This document shows positions 44,965 to 53,442 of a stretch of DNA of 64,000 nt, piece by piece (positions within the stretch are counted from its first letter, which is position 1; each line of letters starts with the position of its first letter). A program made the translations under genes and the position numbers. The DNA lies in the NCBI RefSeq assembly GCF_004307995.1, contig NZ_SIRE01000035.1, positions 1 to 64,000 on the forward strand, read 5' to 3'. The notes beneath the pieces are model-generated. The model was not told the DNA's origin. It made no database searches and saw only the letters and a program-made list of their open reading frames with translations. The stretch comes from Paenibacillus thalictri. Its GTDB lineage: Bacteria > Bacillota > Bacilli > Paenibacillales > NBRC-103111.

Positions 44965-46796
44965 TGCAATCCCCCCTTCCGTTGAACCTCCACCATCTCG
45001 GCATACTGCGGCAAACGCCGCATCAGTTCCTCATGGCGGCCGCTGTCCAGCAGCACGCCGTTCTCCATATACAAAATAAGGTCGGCATGACGGATCGTAT
45101 ACAACCGATGCGCCACCGTGATCATTGTTGCTTGTTTGGCCAATTCGTCCATCGACCGCTGCAAAATGCGCTCGGTACTCAAGTCAAGACCGACGGTCGG
45201 CTCGTCAAACAAAATAACGGACGGGCGCTTCAGGAATGCCCGGGCCAACGCCAACCGCTGTTTTTCACCCCCGGATAAGCCCCGTCCTCCTTCGCCGACC
45301 ATCGTGTCATAGCCGTACTCCCATTCGGCCGCAAGCCCCGTCAATTCCGCCTGCCCAACGGCATCGGCAATTTCGGCGCGGGAAACCTCGCGGTCAGCCC
45401 CGATCGCCACATTTTCTGCAAAAGTTCCGGCAAAAATATAAGGATGCTGAGTAATATAGCCAATATGCCGATACCATGTTTCCTCCGCATAGTCGGCGAG
45501 CGGACGGCCGTTCACCAGCACAGCTCCCGAAAGCGGCCGCAGCAACCCGGCGATCAGATGCAGCAAGGTGGTTTTACCGGATCCGCTGCTGCCGACGATT
45601 GCGACCCGCGAGCGCGGCGCGATGCTAGCCGTATCGGCGGCTAGCGCAAATCCGCCGGGCTTATACCGAAAACACAGCTGCCTTAACTCGATCAGGGGTG
45701 GCTCACGGTTCCACGCCATTTCGTCAGCGGGGAAACCCGCTTGCCCGCTGCGCTCCGGCCGGCTTGTGCCGCCGTAACGCACCTCAGCGTCACGCGGACT
45801 TGCTCCGCTGTCCACTGCTTCATTTTCTTGCCCCATTGCCGATTCCTCCAGCAGCTCCTCCACCTTGCGCACTGCCCCCATCGCCGTGCGCCCGCTGTGA
45901 AAAGCCGTACCCATGTTTTTTAGCAGACTGTAGAACTCCGGAGCCAGAAGCAAAATAAAAAACGCCGGCCCGAAAGCGAGGGAACGGTAAACAAGCAAAC
46001 GCAGCGCCAGCTCCAGCGCAAGCAATCCGATGCTCAGCATCACGATTAATTCCAGCATAAGCGAGTTGGTAAACGCAACCCGCAAAATGCCCATCGTCGC
46101 ATCGCGAAAGCCAAGGCTGCTGCGCTCGATTTCCCGCTGCCGCTCCTCCGTCCGCCCGAACAGCTTCAGCGTTGCCAGTCCCTGGAGTGAATCAAGAAAG
46201 GTACCTGAGAACACCGCCAGCTGCTCCACTTTATCCTCCGATTTTTTTCTTGTTTGCATGCCGATCAGCACCATAAAAATCGGGATAAAAGGCGCGGTCA
46301 GCAGCATGATCAGCCCTGAAAAGGCATGCTGAGTAAAAACGGCGACCAAAAGAATCGGAGGAATGAGCACAGTCTCCATCATACGCGGCACATACTGGCT
46401 GAAATAACTGTCCGCCTCGTCAACTGCATCCAGCGTAAGACTCACCTTCCCGCCTGCACGTCCGTCCAAGGCAGCCTGCAGCGTACCGCCGGTCAGCTTG
46501 CGCAGCACCTTGGCACGCAGTGACGTCTTCGCCTCGGCTGCCATATGCAAACCAAGGCGTCCGTTGCCGTGCGACAGCAATACACGCAGCGTCATCACCG
46601 CCGCCAAAGCGGCAAGCGGAGCGAAAATCCCCTGGAAGACGGCACCCTCCGCCAATATCCGCTCGACTATCTCCGCAAACAGCGCTGCCTGGCCGACGAT
46701 CGCCGCTCCCAGCGCCAGCGATAACACTCCCAGCCACGCAAGGCATATTCGCAGCTCTGAGATCTGGGACCGCAGCAGGCCGGATTTACGCTTCAT
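44961..46796 (-). CDS. cydD: Thiol reductant ABC exporter subunit CydD
   Basis: A 611-residue half-transporter with an N-terminal six-helix membrane domain and an ATPase domain: IVGSSGSGKTTLLHLIAG, LSGGEKQRLALARAF, VILFDEPTVGLDLS, TVAHRLYTI. Between the membrane domain and the ATPase there is a longer, polar linker of about 50 residues (around 320-370, with SGASPRDAEVRYGG). It heterodimerises with CydC. In B. subtilis nomenclature this gene would be called cydC. Confidence 0.92.
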   Translation of the reverse strand: MKRKSGLLRSQISELRICLAWLGVLSLALGAAIVGQAALFAEIVERILAEGAVFQGIFAPLAALAAVMTLRVLLSHGNGRLGLHMAAEAKTSLRAKVLRKLTGGTLQAALDGRAGGKVSLTLDAVDEADSYFSQYVPRMMETVLIPPILLVAVFTQHAFSGLIMLLTAPFIPIFMVLIGMQTRKKSEDKVEQLAVFSGTFLDSLQGLATLKLFGRTEERQREIERSSLGFRDATMGILRVAFTNSLMLELIVMLSIGLLALELALRLLVYRSLAFGPAFFILLLAPEFYSLLKNMGTAFHSGRTAMGAVRKVEELLEESAMGQENEAVDSGASPRDAEVRYGGTSRPERSGQAGFPADEMAWNREPPLIELRQLCFRYKPGGFALAADTASIAPRSRVAIVGSSGSGKTTLLHLIAGLLRPLSGAVLVNGRPLADYAEETWYRHIGYITQHPYIFAGTFAENVAIGADREVSRAEIADAVGQAELTGLAAEWEYGYDTMVGEGGRGLSGGEKQRLALARAFLKRPSVILFDEPTVGLDLSTERILQRSMDELAKQATMITVAHRLYTIRHADLILYMENGVLLDSGRHEELMRRLPQYAEMVEVQRKGGLQ

Positions 46797-46862
46797 GACA
46801 ACTCTCCTCCCCGTTCCTGTTGCTTGATTCCGTTGTGTAAACTGTGGTTCCCGACTGTTGCG

Positions 46863-47879
46863 TTATTTTTTTCCTTTGACGTAATCCGCGTCGAAGAGAA
46901 AGAGCTTGAACACCAGGATCAGCGACGGCACCAGCAAACACAAACCGCCTATAAACGCGATCACCAGCGCGAAGCCCATCGATTCGTGGGTCGCCCCCTC
47001 CTGAATGGTGATATAGGGATCAAGGATATATGGATAGTGCCCGATACCGTAAGCAAAGAAAGCGCAAAAAAATTGAAGCATGATGCTGATGAAGGCGAGT
47101 CCGTAACGCCGTCCGTCATACAGCAGCCAAATGCCGAGCATAAAGAAGCCAACGGAAAGCGCCAGCAGCCACCATAAGCCCATCATGTTTTGAAAATGCC
47201 GCTCATTATGCTGACTGAGATAAATAAACGCCGTAAAAGCGGCAATAATCGTCGGCGTACTCCAGAATAAGGCGTATGTCCGCATCAGGTTCAAGGCCGG
47301 CTGATCGTCGGCCCGCGAAGCGTAAAAGCATAGAAAAGCGGAGCTGATAAACAGCACCGATACGATTGCCAGCGCGACAATGCTCCAAGACAGCGGGCTG
47401 GTGAACAGCGTCATATACTGCAGCCTGACCAAGGTTCCGAATTCTGCGATGAACCCGCCTTCCGAAAGCGTCAGAGCCACCGACAGCGAAGCGGGAATCA
47501 GAAGCCCCGTCGCTCCGTACAGAAACAGGTACACGATGTTTTCCTTCGAACCGTAATTTTCAAACGCGTAGAAGGAGCCGCGAATCGCCAGCAAAATGAC
47601 GGCAATGCTTCCGGGAATAAGCAGCGCGGAGCCGTAATAATAAGCCGTTTTCGGAAAAAAGCCGACGATGCCGACAAAGAAAAACACAAAAAACACATTG
47701 GTAATTTCCCATACCGGCGACAAATAACGCGAAATCAGCCGATTGATCATGTGATCCCGTTTGGTCAGCCGGGCGTAATAAGCGAAAAATCCGGCGCCGA
47801 AATCCACGGAAGCCACGATCAAATAACCGTACAAAAACAGCCACAGCACAGCAATACCGAGCAATTCATAACTGATCAT
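46863..47879 (-). CDS. cydB: Cytochrome bd oxidase subunit II CydB
   Basis: A 338-residue membrane protein with about 8-9 segments, starting 4 nt inside the end of cydA. Family marks are VDFGAGFFAYYARLTKRDHMIN near the start, SPVWEITNVFFVFFFVGIVGFFP and the C-terminal YDGRRYGLAF region. It forms the quinol oxidase with CydA. It does not bind heme itself in the family. Confidence 0.92.
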   Translation of the reverse strand: MISYELLGIAVLWLFLYGYLIVASVDFGAGFFAYYARLTKRDHMINRLISRYLSPVWEITNVFFVFFFVGIVGFFPKTAYYYGSALLIPGSIAVILLAIRGSFYAFENYGSKENIVYLFLYGATGLLIPASLSVALTLSEGGFIAEFGTLVRLQYMTLFTSPLSWSIVALAIVSVLFISSAFLCFYASRADDQPALNLMRTYALFWSTPTIIAAFTAFIYLSQHNERHFQNMMGLWWLLALSVGFFMLGIWLLYDGRRYGLAFISIMLQFFCAFFAYGIGHYPYILDPYITIQEGATHESMGFALVIAFIGGLCLLVPSLILVFKLFLFDADYVKGKK

Positions 47880-49237
47880 GTCGGTTCAACCTTTCCAGCC
47901 TGGTCTGACAGCTTGCCAAGATGTCTCTCCAGCTCCGCTTCCGCCGGATTATGGCGGAATAATCGCCGCAGCACGATGGCGCAGAGAGTGCCAAGCACGA
48001 TATACAGCAGCAGAAAGACAAAAAAGAGGGGCCGTACGTTCGGCGAAGCAGTGGCCGCTTCCTCTACCCGCAAATAACCGCGGATCATCCAGGGCTGGCG
48101 GCCGATTTCTGCATAAAACCAGCCCAGCTCGATAGCCAGGAACGACAGCGGCGTACAAAAAACGATTAGCCAAAGCAGCCGCTTGCTGTGCGCGTTGCCC
48201 TTACTCCGCCAAACCGAAAGTGCGTAAAGCAAAGCAACCGCGATCACGAAAAATCCGATACCCACCATCAAATCGAACAAATAATGAACGGCCAGCGGCG
48301 GACGTTCATCCATCGGAAATTCCTCAAGCCCCTTTACTTCGGCATTCCAATCACCGAAGCCCAGAAAACTGAGCGCTTTCGGAATGCGAATGGCTCCTAC
48401 GACTTTTCTCTCCGCATTGAGCCAGCCTAACAACAGCAGATCGGCTCCGCTTTCCGTCTCAAAATGCCATTCCGCCGCAGCCAGCTTTTCCGGCTGATGT
48501 TTTGCCAGAAACTTGGCCGATACGTCTCCGGCAAGTGCGGAGAACACGCCAAAAACGAGAACCACCGACATCATCAGATTAAGAGCCTTCTTATAATAGG
48601 GCGACTCCCCATTTTTCAAAATCGTATAAGCGGCGATTCCCGCCAACAGCGCCGCCCCTGTCAAGTAAGCCGAGGACAATACGTGAAGCACCTTTGACGG
48701 CGTCGCCGTATTCAACATGGCTTCCACCGGATTAACCGCCGCAAACTGCCCGTTTTCCATTACGAAGCCGCCCGGTTGGTTCATAAATCCGTTAACCGTT
48801 GTAATAAAAAACGCAGACATGCCCGCTCCTATGACAACGGGAAACGTGAGCACCCAATGCGTGTACGGGTTGCGAAACCGTTCCCACGTATACAAATAAA
48901 TCCCGAGGAAAATCGCTTCAAAAAAGAAAGCAAACACTTCCATAAACAAAGGCAGCGCGATGACGTTGCCCGCCAATTGCATGAAGTTGGGCCAGACCAA
49001 CGCCAACTGCAAAGCAATAGCCGTGCCGGTTACCACGCCAACCGCCACGGAAATGACAAATCCGCGCGTCCACCTTTTGGCCATTAAGATGTAATGAGGA
49101 TCTTTTTTGCGGATGCCTGCAAACTCGGCGATTGCAATCATCATTGGAACTCCAACGCCAACAGTTGCAAATATTACATGGAAAGTCAAAGTCAAGCCTG
49201 TCAACAGTCTGCTCCACAACACCGTATCCGTATCCAA
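47876..49237 (-). CDS. cydA: Cytochrome bd oxidase subunit I CydA
   Basis: A 453-residue membrane protein. The frame opens at 49261, but AAAGGAG followed 9 nt later by TTG 49237 is the better start. An early His in LTLTFHVIFATVGVG is the b595/d-type ligand region. KRWTRGFVISVAVGVVTGT and AFFFEAIFLGIYLYTWERF carry the conserved acidic residues. NQPGGFV and HQPEKLAAAEWHFETE belong to the quinol-binding side, and GRQPWMIRGYLR closes the domain. It is a short Q-loop type. It reduces oxygen with electrons from menaquinol. It is first of cydABDC and lacks the palindrome that marks the second, bd-like oxidase. Confidence 0.93.
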   Translation of the reverse strand: MDTDTVLWSRLLTGLTLTFHVIFATVGVGVPMMIAIAEFAGIRKKDPHYILMAKRWTRGFVISVAVGVVTGTAIALQLALVWPNFMQLAGNVIALPLFMEVFAFFFEAIFLGIYLYTWERFRNPYTHWVLTFPVVIGAGMSAFFITTVNGFMNQPGGFVMENGQFAAVNPVEAMLNTATPSKVLHVLSSAYLTGAALLAGIAAYTILKNGESPYYKKALNLMMSVVLVFGVFSALAGDVSAKFLAKHQPEKLAAAEWHFETESGADLLLLGWLNAERKVVGAIRIPKALSFLGFGDWNAEVKGLEEFPMDERPPLAVHYLFDLMVGIGFFVIAVALLYALSVWRSKGNAHSKRLLWLIVFCTPLSFLAIELGWFYAEIGRQPWMIRGYLRVEEAATASPNVRPLFFVFLLLYIVLGTLCAIVLRRLFRHNPAEAELERHLGKLSDQAGKVEPT

Positions 49238-49776
49238 ATCGCAAGTCTCCTTTCGTTCCATGCTGTTATTCTCGATGCGACGCGAAGCATGCTCTTCTCT
49301 TCATCTGATCAGCACTCAATAACTAGTATAGGCATTCAGTTAGCCGCTAGCCGTTGTATTTTGTTGATTTCAAAGAAAATTTAAATATTTCCGACGACCC
49401 GTCTGGTTCCCGGAATGCAGGCCAACTGCTGTGTCAAAATGCTGACACAATGGCTCGCCTTATTCCAATATGCCGGAATCTGCAGCCTGCATTCGCTTGA
49501 AGCAGTTCCTTTTTCCCTGTAGCGCAGCACCATCGCCAGACGCCAGGGCAAAAACAAGCGGCAAAACCTGAGGAATCGACCATGCTATCATTCGGGGACA
49601 CTTCCACATAACCGGAACAGAGTCGGCTCAATGTGCCTTGATTCTGATCGCAAAATGGTGTTCAGCAAGCCAGAGAAAGCCAAAAACTCCTTGGTACGGA
49701 ATTTTCGGCTTTCTGCTGTATGGATTTCTTGTCGTACAAACTGCTGCTTGCAGGCGCCCCGTATTGGAGCGGTTGC
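49238..49776. other. Intergenic region between cydA and the bd-like oxidase
   Basis: About 540 nt without a supported gene. A possible -10 TATACT for cydA lies at 49330-49325 (minus). A 20-bp inverted repeat TGTGTCAAAATGCTGACACA lies at 49430-49449. On the minus strand a short frame ending ACIPGTRRVVGNI just before 49381 looks like the end of a decayed gene, but I cannot name it. Confidence 0.4.
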
Positions 49777-50811
49777 TTACGGCTGTACGTTTCGTGGCGA
49801 CTGCTCCATATAAGGCTCCAATTGGATTTCCCTGACCTCGTGGCGAATCCAGCTCATGAGCGAGAGCACGACAAGCAGCACGATAACGGAATTGCGGAAC
49901 AGCTGGCGGTTGTCCGTCTTAACCAGCCGGACAAGCATTACGCACAGTACGATTGCAAGTAGAATCGCTATTGCTAGCAGAGCGGTGTGCAACAGCGATC
50001 CGCCCATGAAGGCGCGGCGAACGACAGGGCTCATGCTAAGCAGCAGATAAGGTCCCGCCGCAAGCTGAGCAATCGTAAAGCCAGCAGCAATCGCTTTGCC
50101 GAACGTTTTGCCGTGTGCAGCAATTTGTGCAGCAATTTCCTCGCCGTGCCTCTTCCCTGCCCTGCTTGACCACCAGACGAGGTATATGCCCAGCATCGAG
50201 AAGCTTGCGGCCGTAAAGTGCATATACCGCTGCCAAATCGTCGGATAAGCGAACAACGAGCGCCAGAAGCCTCTACTCGTTTCCCACAGTTCAGGATAAA
50301 GCATGGAAACAACATTTGTTATAAACAGAAGCGGAACGAACAGCAAAATCAGCGTGCCGGCGATACCGAAGGATAGGTGAAGCTTCTTGCGTTCCTTTAG
50401 CCTCTCCCAGCTGAATTTGTAGGCATACAAGGCCAGGAGCGCCACAATCAGCAACGGAATAAGCATCAGCCACATTTTGCCGATCAGAATCGTGGATGGA
50501 TAAAAAAACTGTGTGTAGATTGTGCTAATAATAAGCAGCGGCGCGATGCCAAGCACGACGGCAATGCTTTTTACGATGGAAACCTGGGTGGCCAGCAGAT
50601 AGGCAAACTTATCGGCAATCGCGTCTTTCCTGACGATGCCAATCACCTCGTTATAGACGGCCGAAACCGAGCCCGCCACCAAAATATTGACGAATAAGAT
50701 GTGCAGGACAAACGCCACCACTAGCAGAACCTCGAAGAAAGGCAGATTTCCAGGTATGGCAAGTCCCAACTCGTTAGGTACTGGGGAATTCGTCACTAAA
50801 TACCGGTTCAT
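49777..50811 (-). CDS. Membrane partner subunit of the cytochrome bd-like oxidase
   Basis: A 344-residue protein with about eight hydrophobic segments. It overlaps the c-tailed oxidase subunit by 4 nt (ATGA), so the two are made together. The segment VVAFVLHILFVNILVAGSV mirrors the His-containing first helix of bd subunit I, and HFTAASFSMLGIYLVWW contains another His. This suggests it descends from the subunit I fold rather than from CydB. Heme content is not certain. I know such pairs only as a side branch of the bd family. Its role is presumably electron transfer or oxygen reduction together with the upstream gene product. Confidence 0.75.
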   Translation of the reverse strand: MNRYLVTNSPVPNELGLAIPGNLPFFEVLLVVAFVLHILFVNILVAGSVSAVYNEVIGIVRKDAIADKFAYLLATQVSIVKSIAVVLGIAPLLIISTIYTQFFYPSTILIGKMWLMLIPLLIVALLALYAYKFSWERLKERKKLHLSFGIAGTLILLFVPLLFITNVVSMLYPELWETSRGFWRSLFAYPTIWQRYMHFTAASFSMLGIYLVWWSSRAGKRHGEEIAAQIAAHGKTFGKAIAAGFTIAQLAAGPYLLLSMSPVVRRAFMGGSLLHTALLAIAILLAIVLCVMLVRLVKTDNRQLFRNSVIVLLVVLSLMSWIRHEVREIQLEPYMEQSPRNVQP

Positions 50812-52127
50812 GGATTATCGCTCCTCTCCGAGACCATCTTGTGAATATAAGCTGCGAGCGCCTTGACTTCCTCGTCCGTTCCGGCGAACGGAGGCATGAC
50901 AGGTCTGACCGTGTGCATTTGCGGAATGAAGTCGGCGAGCGCTTCTTCGCTCCATCCTTTAGCCCGCTCCGTCATGACGCGGCTTTTCCTCGGTCCGTCT
51001 ATGCTATGGCAAGCGATGCATTGCATGCGGAACAACTCCTCGCCCGCTTCCAACTTATTCTCTGCCGTTACGTTTTTCACTTTGGAGAAGGTCGCTTGAG
51101 ATAAAGCGCCTTCCTTCTTAAACTTCTCGACTTCCGATTTCAGAACGCCATTGGCGTACATGTAATTGTAAATGACGTATGGCTTGCGGATGTTTTCCCG
51201 TACAATTTCAAACTCCGTGATAAGCAGCAGTGAGAAGACCGCGGTGAAGAGCGACAGGATGACCGGATGCTTTGTACGTCCGTCCAGCTGCATAATGCCA
51301 AGCACAAGTATGAGCAGCAGCCCGACCGCATTGATGACGCCGAAAGTAAAGTCGCTCATCCCCGTTGCCCAAACTACAAGCTTCTGAGCCTGGTCTGGCA
51401 GTGTTCGCAAGTACCACCAGCCGGACAAAAGCATACACGGTACGGAAACGATAAGCCATTTTCCGTAGATGCGCAGCACGGCCGCATGATCGAGCGGATG
51501 CTTGACAAACCAGCGGTTAAGCGGCGTCAAGACGGCGACGCCCAGTGTAATCGCCGCGAAGGTGCGAAACAGTGTTGACGGAACCCAGGTCGGATTTAGG
51601 AAGGCGCTCCAGAAGGACAGCGTCTGAACCCAGTTGCCGGGATTCAGCTGCGCCGCGAGAACCCCTGTGATAATGACAAGCGTAAACCAAGACATGACGC
51701 ACAGAGCCACGCCCGTTCTTAAATGCAGCTTCTTTTTGTCACCTTTCCAGCTGTCCCAAGTGTAGTAGTACGTCAACAGCAGCACCACCTCAGATACGAA
51801 CACGAGCCATTCCGTGAACCAGGCCCAATGGAAAATGCGCAGCAGCGATCCGATCGCGTTAGGGAGTATGACTGTGGTCGTAAACCAGATGCCTACTCCG
51901 GTCATTGCTCCTGCTGTCGTCGTAATGATTAGAATCCATTTGCTCAGCCGCTTTGCGTACGCTTCAAGCCTGACGTTTTCTTTTCGCACTGCAGCGAACT
52001 CAATCGATACCATCAGGATCGAACCGCCTATGGCAACCGCATGGTTGATCATGACGTGAATGACGGCCATCATGCCGATCAGGTTGCCGTTGCCAAGCCA
52101 TCCGAAGTCGATTGTTGGAAATTGCAA
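50808..52127 (-). CDS. Cytochrome bd-like oxidase subunit I with C-terminal cytochrome c domain
   Basis: About 439 residues. The open frame reaches 52178, but the promoter -10 is at 52189-52184, so the start must be further in; TTG 52127 is 10 nt from AAAAGGAG (GTG 52136 touches it). The N-terminal part is bd subunit I-like: MAVIHVMINHAVAIGGSILM (His in helix 1), a helix pair with TTAGAMTGVGIW, and AAQLNPGNWVQ in the quinol-side position. Residues about 355-439 form a class I cytochrome c: CIACH at 370-374 and a Met ligand near 411 (PVMPPFAG). This architecture matches the c-type branch of the bd family that may take electrons from cytochrome c. It is separate from the canonical cydAB. Confidence 0.85.
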   Translation of the reverse strand: MQFPTIDFGWLGNGNLIGMMAVIHVMINHAVAIGGSILMVSIEFAAVRKENVRLEAYAKRLSKWILIITTTAGAMTGVGIWFTTTVILPNAIGSLLRIFHWAWFTEWLVFVSEVVLLLTYYYTWDSWKGDKKKLHLRTGVALCVMSWFTLVIITGVLAAQLNPGNWVQTLSFWSAFLNPTWVPSTLFRTFAAITLGVAVLTPLNRWFVKHPLDHAAVLRIYGKWLIVSVPCMLLSGWWYLRTLPDQAQKLVVWATGMSDFTFGVINAVGLLLILVLGIMQLDGRTKHPVILSLFTAVFSLLLITEFEIVRENIRKPYVIYNYMYANGVLKSEVEKFKKEGALSQATFSKVKNVTAENKLEAGEELFRMQCIACHSIDGPRKSRVMTERAKGWSEEALADFIPQMHTVRPVMPPFAGTDEEVKALAAYIHKMVSERSDNP

Positions 52128-52156
52128 TACATTCACTCTCCTTTTGTCTACAAAAA

Positions 52157-52186
52157 AATAATCCTTGCTCGGAAACAAGGATTATT
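52157..52186. promoter_or_regulatory. Inverted repeat overlapping the -10 of the bd-like oxidase promoter
   Basis: AATAATCCTTG (52157-52167) and CAAGGATTATT (52176-52186) are perfect 11-bp arms with an 8-nt centre. The right arm covers part of the TATAAT at 52189-52184. On the minus strand a T-run follows, so it also looks like a terminator, but transcripts starting near 52177 would contain only one arm. A repressor operator is more plausible. Confidence 0.5.
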
Positions 52187-52228
52187 ATACCGAAGCCATT
52201 TCAAATCAAAATGACCCGAAAAAGCTAA
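52184..52228 (-). promoter_or_regulatory. Regulon site C: promoter of the bd-like oxidase
   Basis: ATGACCCGAAAAAGCTAA at 52211-52228 (9 of 14 arm positions, the weakest site). On the minus strand exactly 21 nt lead to a perfect -10 TATAAT at 52189-52184. Confidence 0.55.
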
Positions 52229-52273
52229 TATTATGTCATATAGTTGAACAAGCACATTGTTTACTTTAAATAT

Positions 52274-52603
52274 TTACGCATTTCTCAATTTTGTAATCAT
52301 TCTCTCCAGTTTACTAATCTGACTTCGCAGCCTCTCGTTCTCCAGCTCCAAATATCGGCTTTTAACGTCGGCAGATTGCCCCCAGCGTTCAGTTCTGATC
52401 CGCAGTTCCTCGATTCGGATGCGGAGCGCAGACTGCGTATACAAGAACGGCTTGGAAACGCCTGCTTCCAGCGATACCGAATTAAAATTGACCTTCATAT
52501 TGTTTTTGAGCAGCCGGTCGATCGCTTCTTCCGCTTTCGCGATAGCCGTTCTTGTTTTCAGCTTGCTGAACTGTTTGATCCCATCCACATTCCGTTTTTG
52601 CAT
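52274..52603 (-). CDS. DUF6262-type (Tn554 TnpC-like) small protein
   Basis: A 109-residue protein from ATG 52603, which has GGAGGTTAACATC upstream; the frame extends to 52675 without a site. The first half (NVDGIKQFSKLKTRTAIAKAEEAIDRLL, then VNFNSVSLEAGVSKPFLY) looks like a small helix-turn-helix fold. The second half is a coiled coil (LELENERLRSQISKLERMITKL). This architecture is that of the DUF6262/TnpC accessory protein of Tn554-type transposons. No tnpA or tnpB recombinase gene is near. Its promoter carries the regulon palindrome, so it may have been recruited as a regulator. Name from memory of the family. Confidence 0.75.
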   Translation of the reverse strand: MQKRNVDGIKQFSKLKTRTAIAKAEEAIDRLLKNNMKVNFNSVSLEAGVSKPFLYTQSALRIRIEELRIRTERWGQSADVKSRYLELENERLRSQISKLERMITKLRNA

Positions 52604-52637
52604 GATGTTAACCTCCTGCCATTCGTCTTTGCTCATT

Positions 52638-52682
52638 ATTATATCCGTTTCCGAACAAAGACCAATGACCCTCAAGAGTCAA
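52638..52682 (-). promoter_or_regulatory. Regulon site J: promoter of the DUF6262-type gene
   Basis: ATGACCCTCAAGAGTCAA at 52665-52682 (12 of 14 arm positions); on the minus strand 21 nt lead to TATAAT at 52643-52638. Confidence 0.65.
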
Positions 52683-52746
52683 ATACACGGACATTTATGA
52701 ACAGGCTGTGAACCATGATCCTTTAGCAAGCGGAAAAAGCCTCGTT

Positions 52747-52792
52747 ATAGCTCTCCTGAGTCATACGGACCTGCAGAGACCCGTGTTATAAT
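52747..52792 (+). promoter_or_regulatory. Regulon site D: promoter of the SCO1 gene
   Basis: ATAGCTCTCCTGAGTCAT at 52747-52764 (12 of 14 arm positions), 22 nt, then a perfect TATAAT at 52787-52792. Confidence 0.65.
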
Positions 52793-52832
52793 GTTCGCAA
52801 ATATGAATATTGTTGGCGAAAAGGAGTTTAGA

Positions 52833-53441
52833 ATGATTTTGATTAAACGTTACGGATTTCGAATAACGGTTGTTATTCTGCTCGCTATGATCGGCATCAG
52901 CGTGTACAGCTGGTCGACTCGGCAAGGCCCCCCACTTCCCACCATTAAGCAAGCGCCGGATTTTTCGTTGCTTGATTTGAAAGGAACACCTGTCCGTTTG
53001 TCACATACTGATGGGAAAGTGCGACTGGTCGAATTTTTGTTTACCAGTTGTCCTGACATATGCCCGATGACAACTTACAATATGGTCAAGCTGCAGGACA
53101 AGCTGAAAGCTCAGGGGCTTTGGGGAAACAAGGTTCAGTTTTTTTCGATTACGTTTGATCCGCTCAAGGATACACCCGAGGTATTCAAAAGCTACGGAGA
53201 CCGTATGGGCATCGACTATAGCGGCTGGAACCTTCTGACGGGCACGGAGAAAGAGACGGGCGATACGGCGCGCGACTTTGGAGTTTTAGTGCAAAAAATG
53301 CAGGACGGCTCGTTTGTTCATACGGTTACTTCGCTATTCCTGGTTGATCAAACCGGGAAAATCCGCAAAGTGTTCCCAATGGGTGAAGATATGGACAACG
53401 AGACGATATTAAAAATGATCTGGCAATTAACCGGATCATAA
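52833..53441 (+). CDS. SCO1/SenC copper chaperone for oxidase assembly
   Basis: A 203-residue membrane-anchored protein from ATG 52833 (AAAGGAGTTTAGA upstream). One N-terminal membrane segment (about 10-27) is followed by a thioredoxin-fold domain. Copper ligands are Cys73 and Cys77 in FTSCPDICPM and His163 in SFVHTVTSLF. SCO proteins deliver copper to the CuA site of cytochrome c oxidase or act as thiol reductants. It ends 1 nt from the convergent ctaG gene. Co-regulation with CopCD and CtaG through the shared palindrome supports a copper role. Confidence 0.92.
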   Translation: MILIKRYGFRITVVILLAMIGISVYSWSTRQGPPLPTIKQAPDFSLLDLKGTPVRLSHTDGKVRLVEFLFTSCPDICPMTTYNMVKLQDKLKAQGLWGNKVQFFSITFDPLKDTPEVFKSYGDRMGIDYSGWNLLTGTEKETGDTARDFGVLVQKMQDGSFVHTVTSLFLVDQTGKIRKVFPMGEDMDNETILKMIWQLTGS

Positions 53442-53442
53442 A

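Noticed and set aside
49238..49400. Search for the ATGACTC palindrome at cydA
   Set aside because: The best alignment matches only 8 of 18 positions and no -10 lies at 21-23 nt, so cydABCD is not counted in the regulon.
52157..52186. Intrinsic attenuator in the leader of the bd-like oxidase
   Set aside because: The hairpin and T-run look like a terminator, but the -10 box overlaps the first arm, so the RNA would lack half of the stem.
52244..52711. 155-codon plus-strand frame opposite the DUF6262-type gene
   Set aside because: The minus-strand gene has a strong ribosome site, promoter and family features; the plus frame has none.
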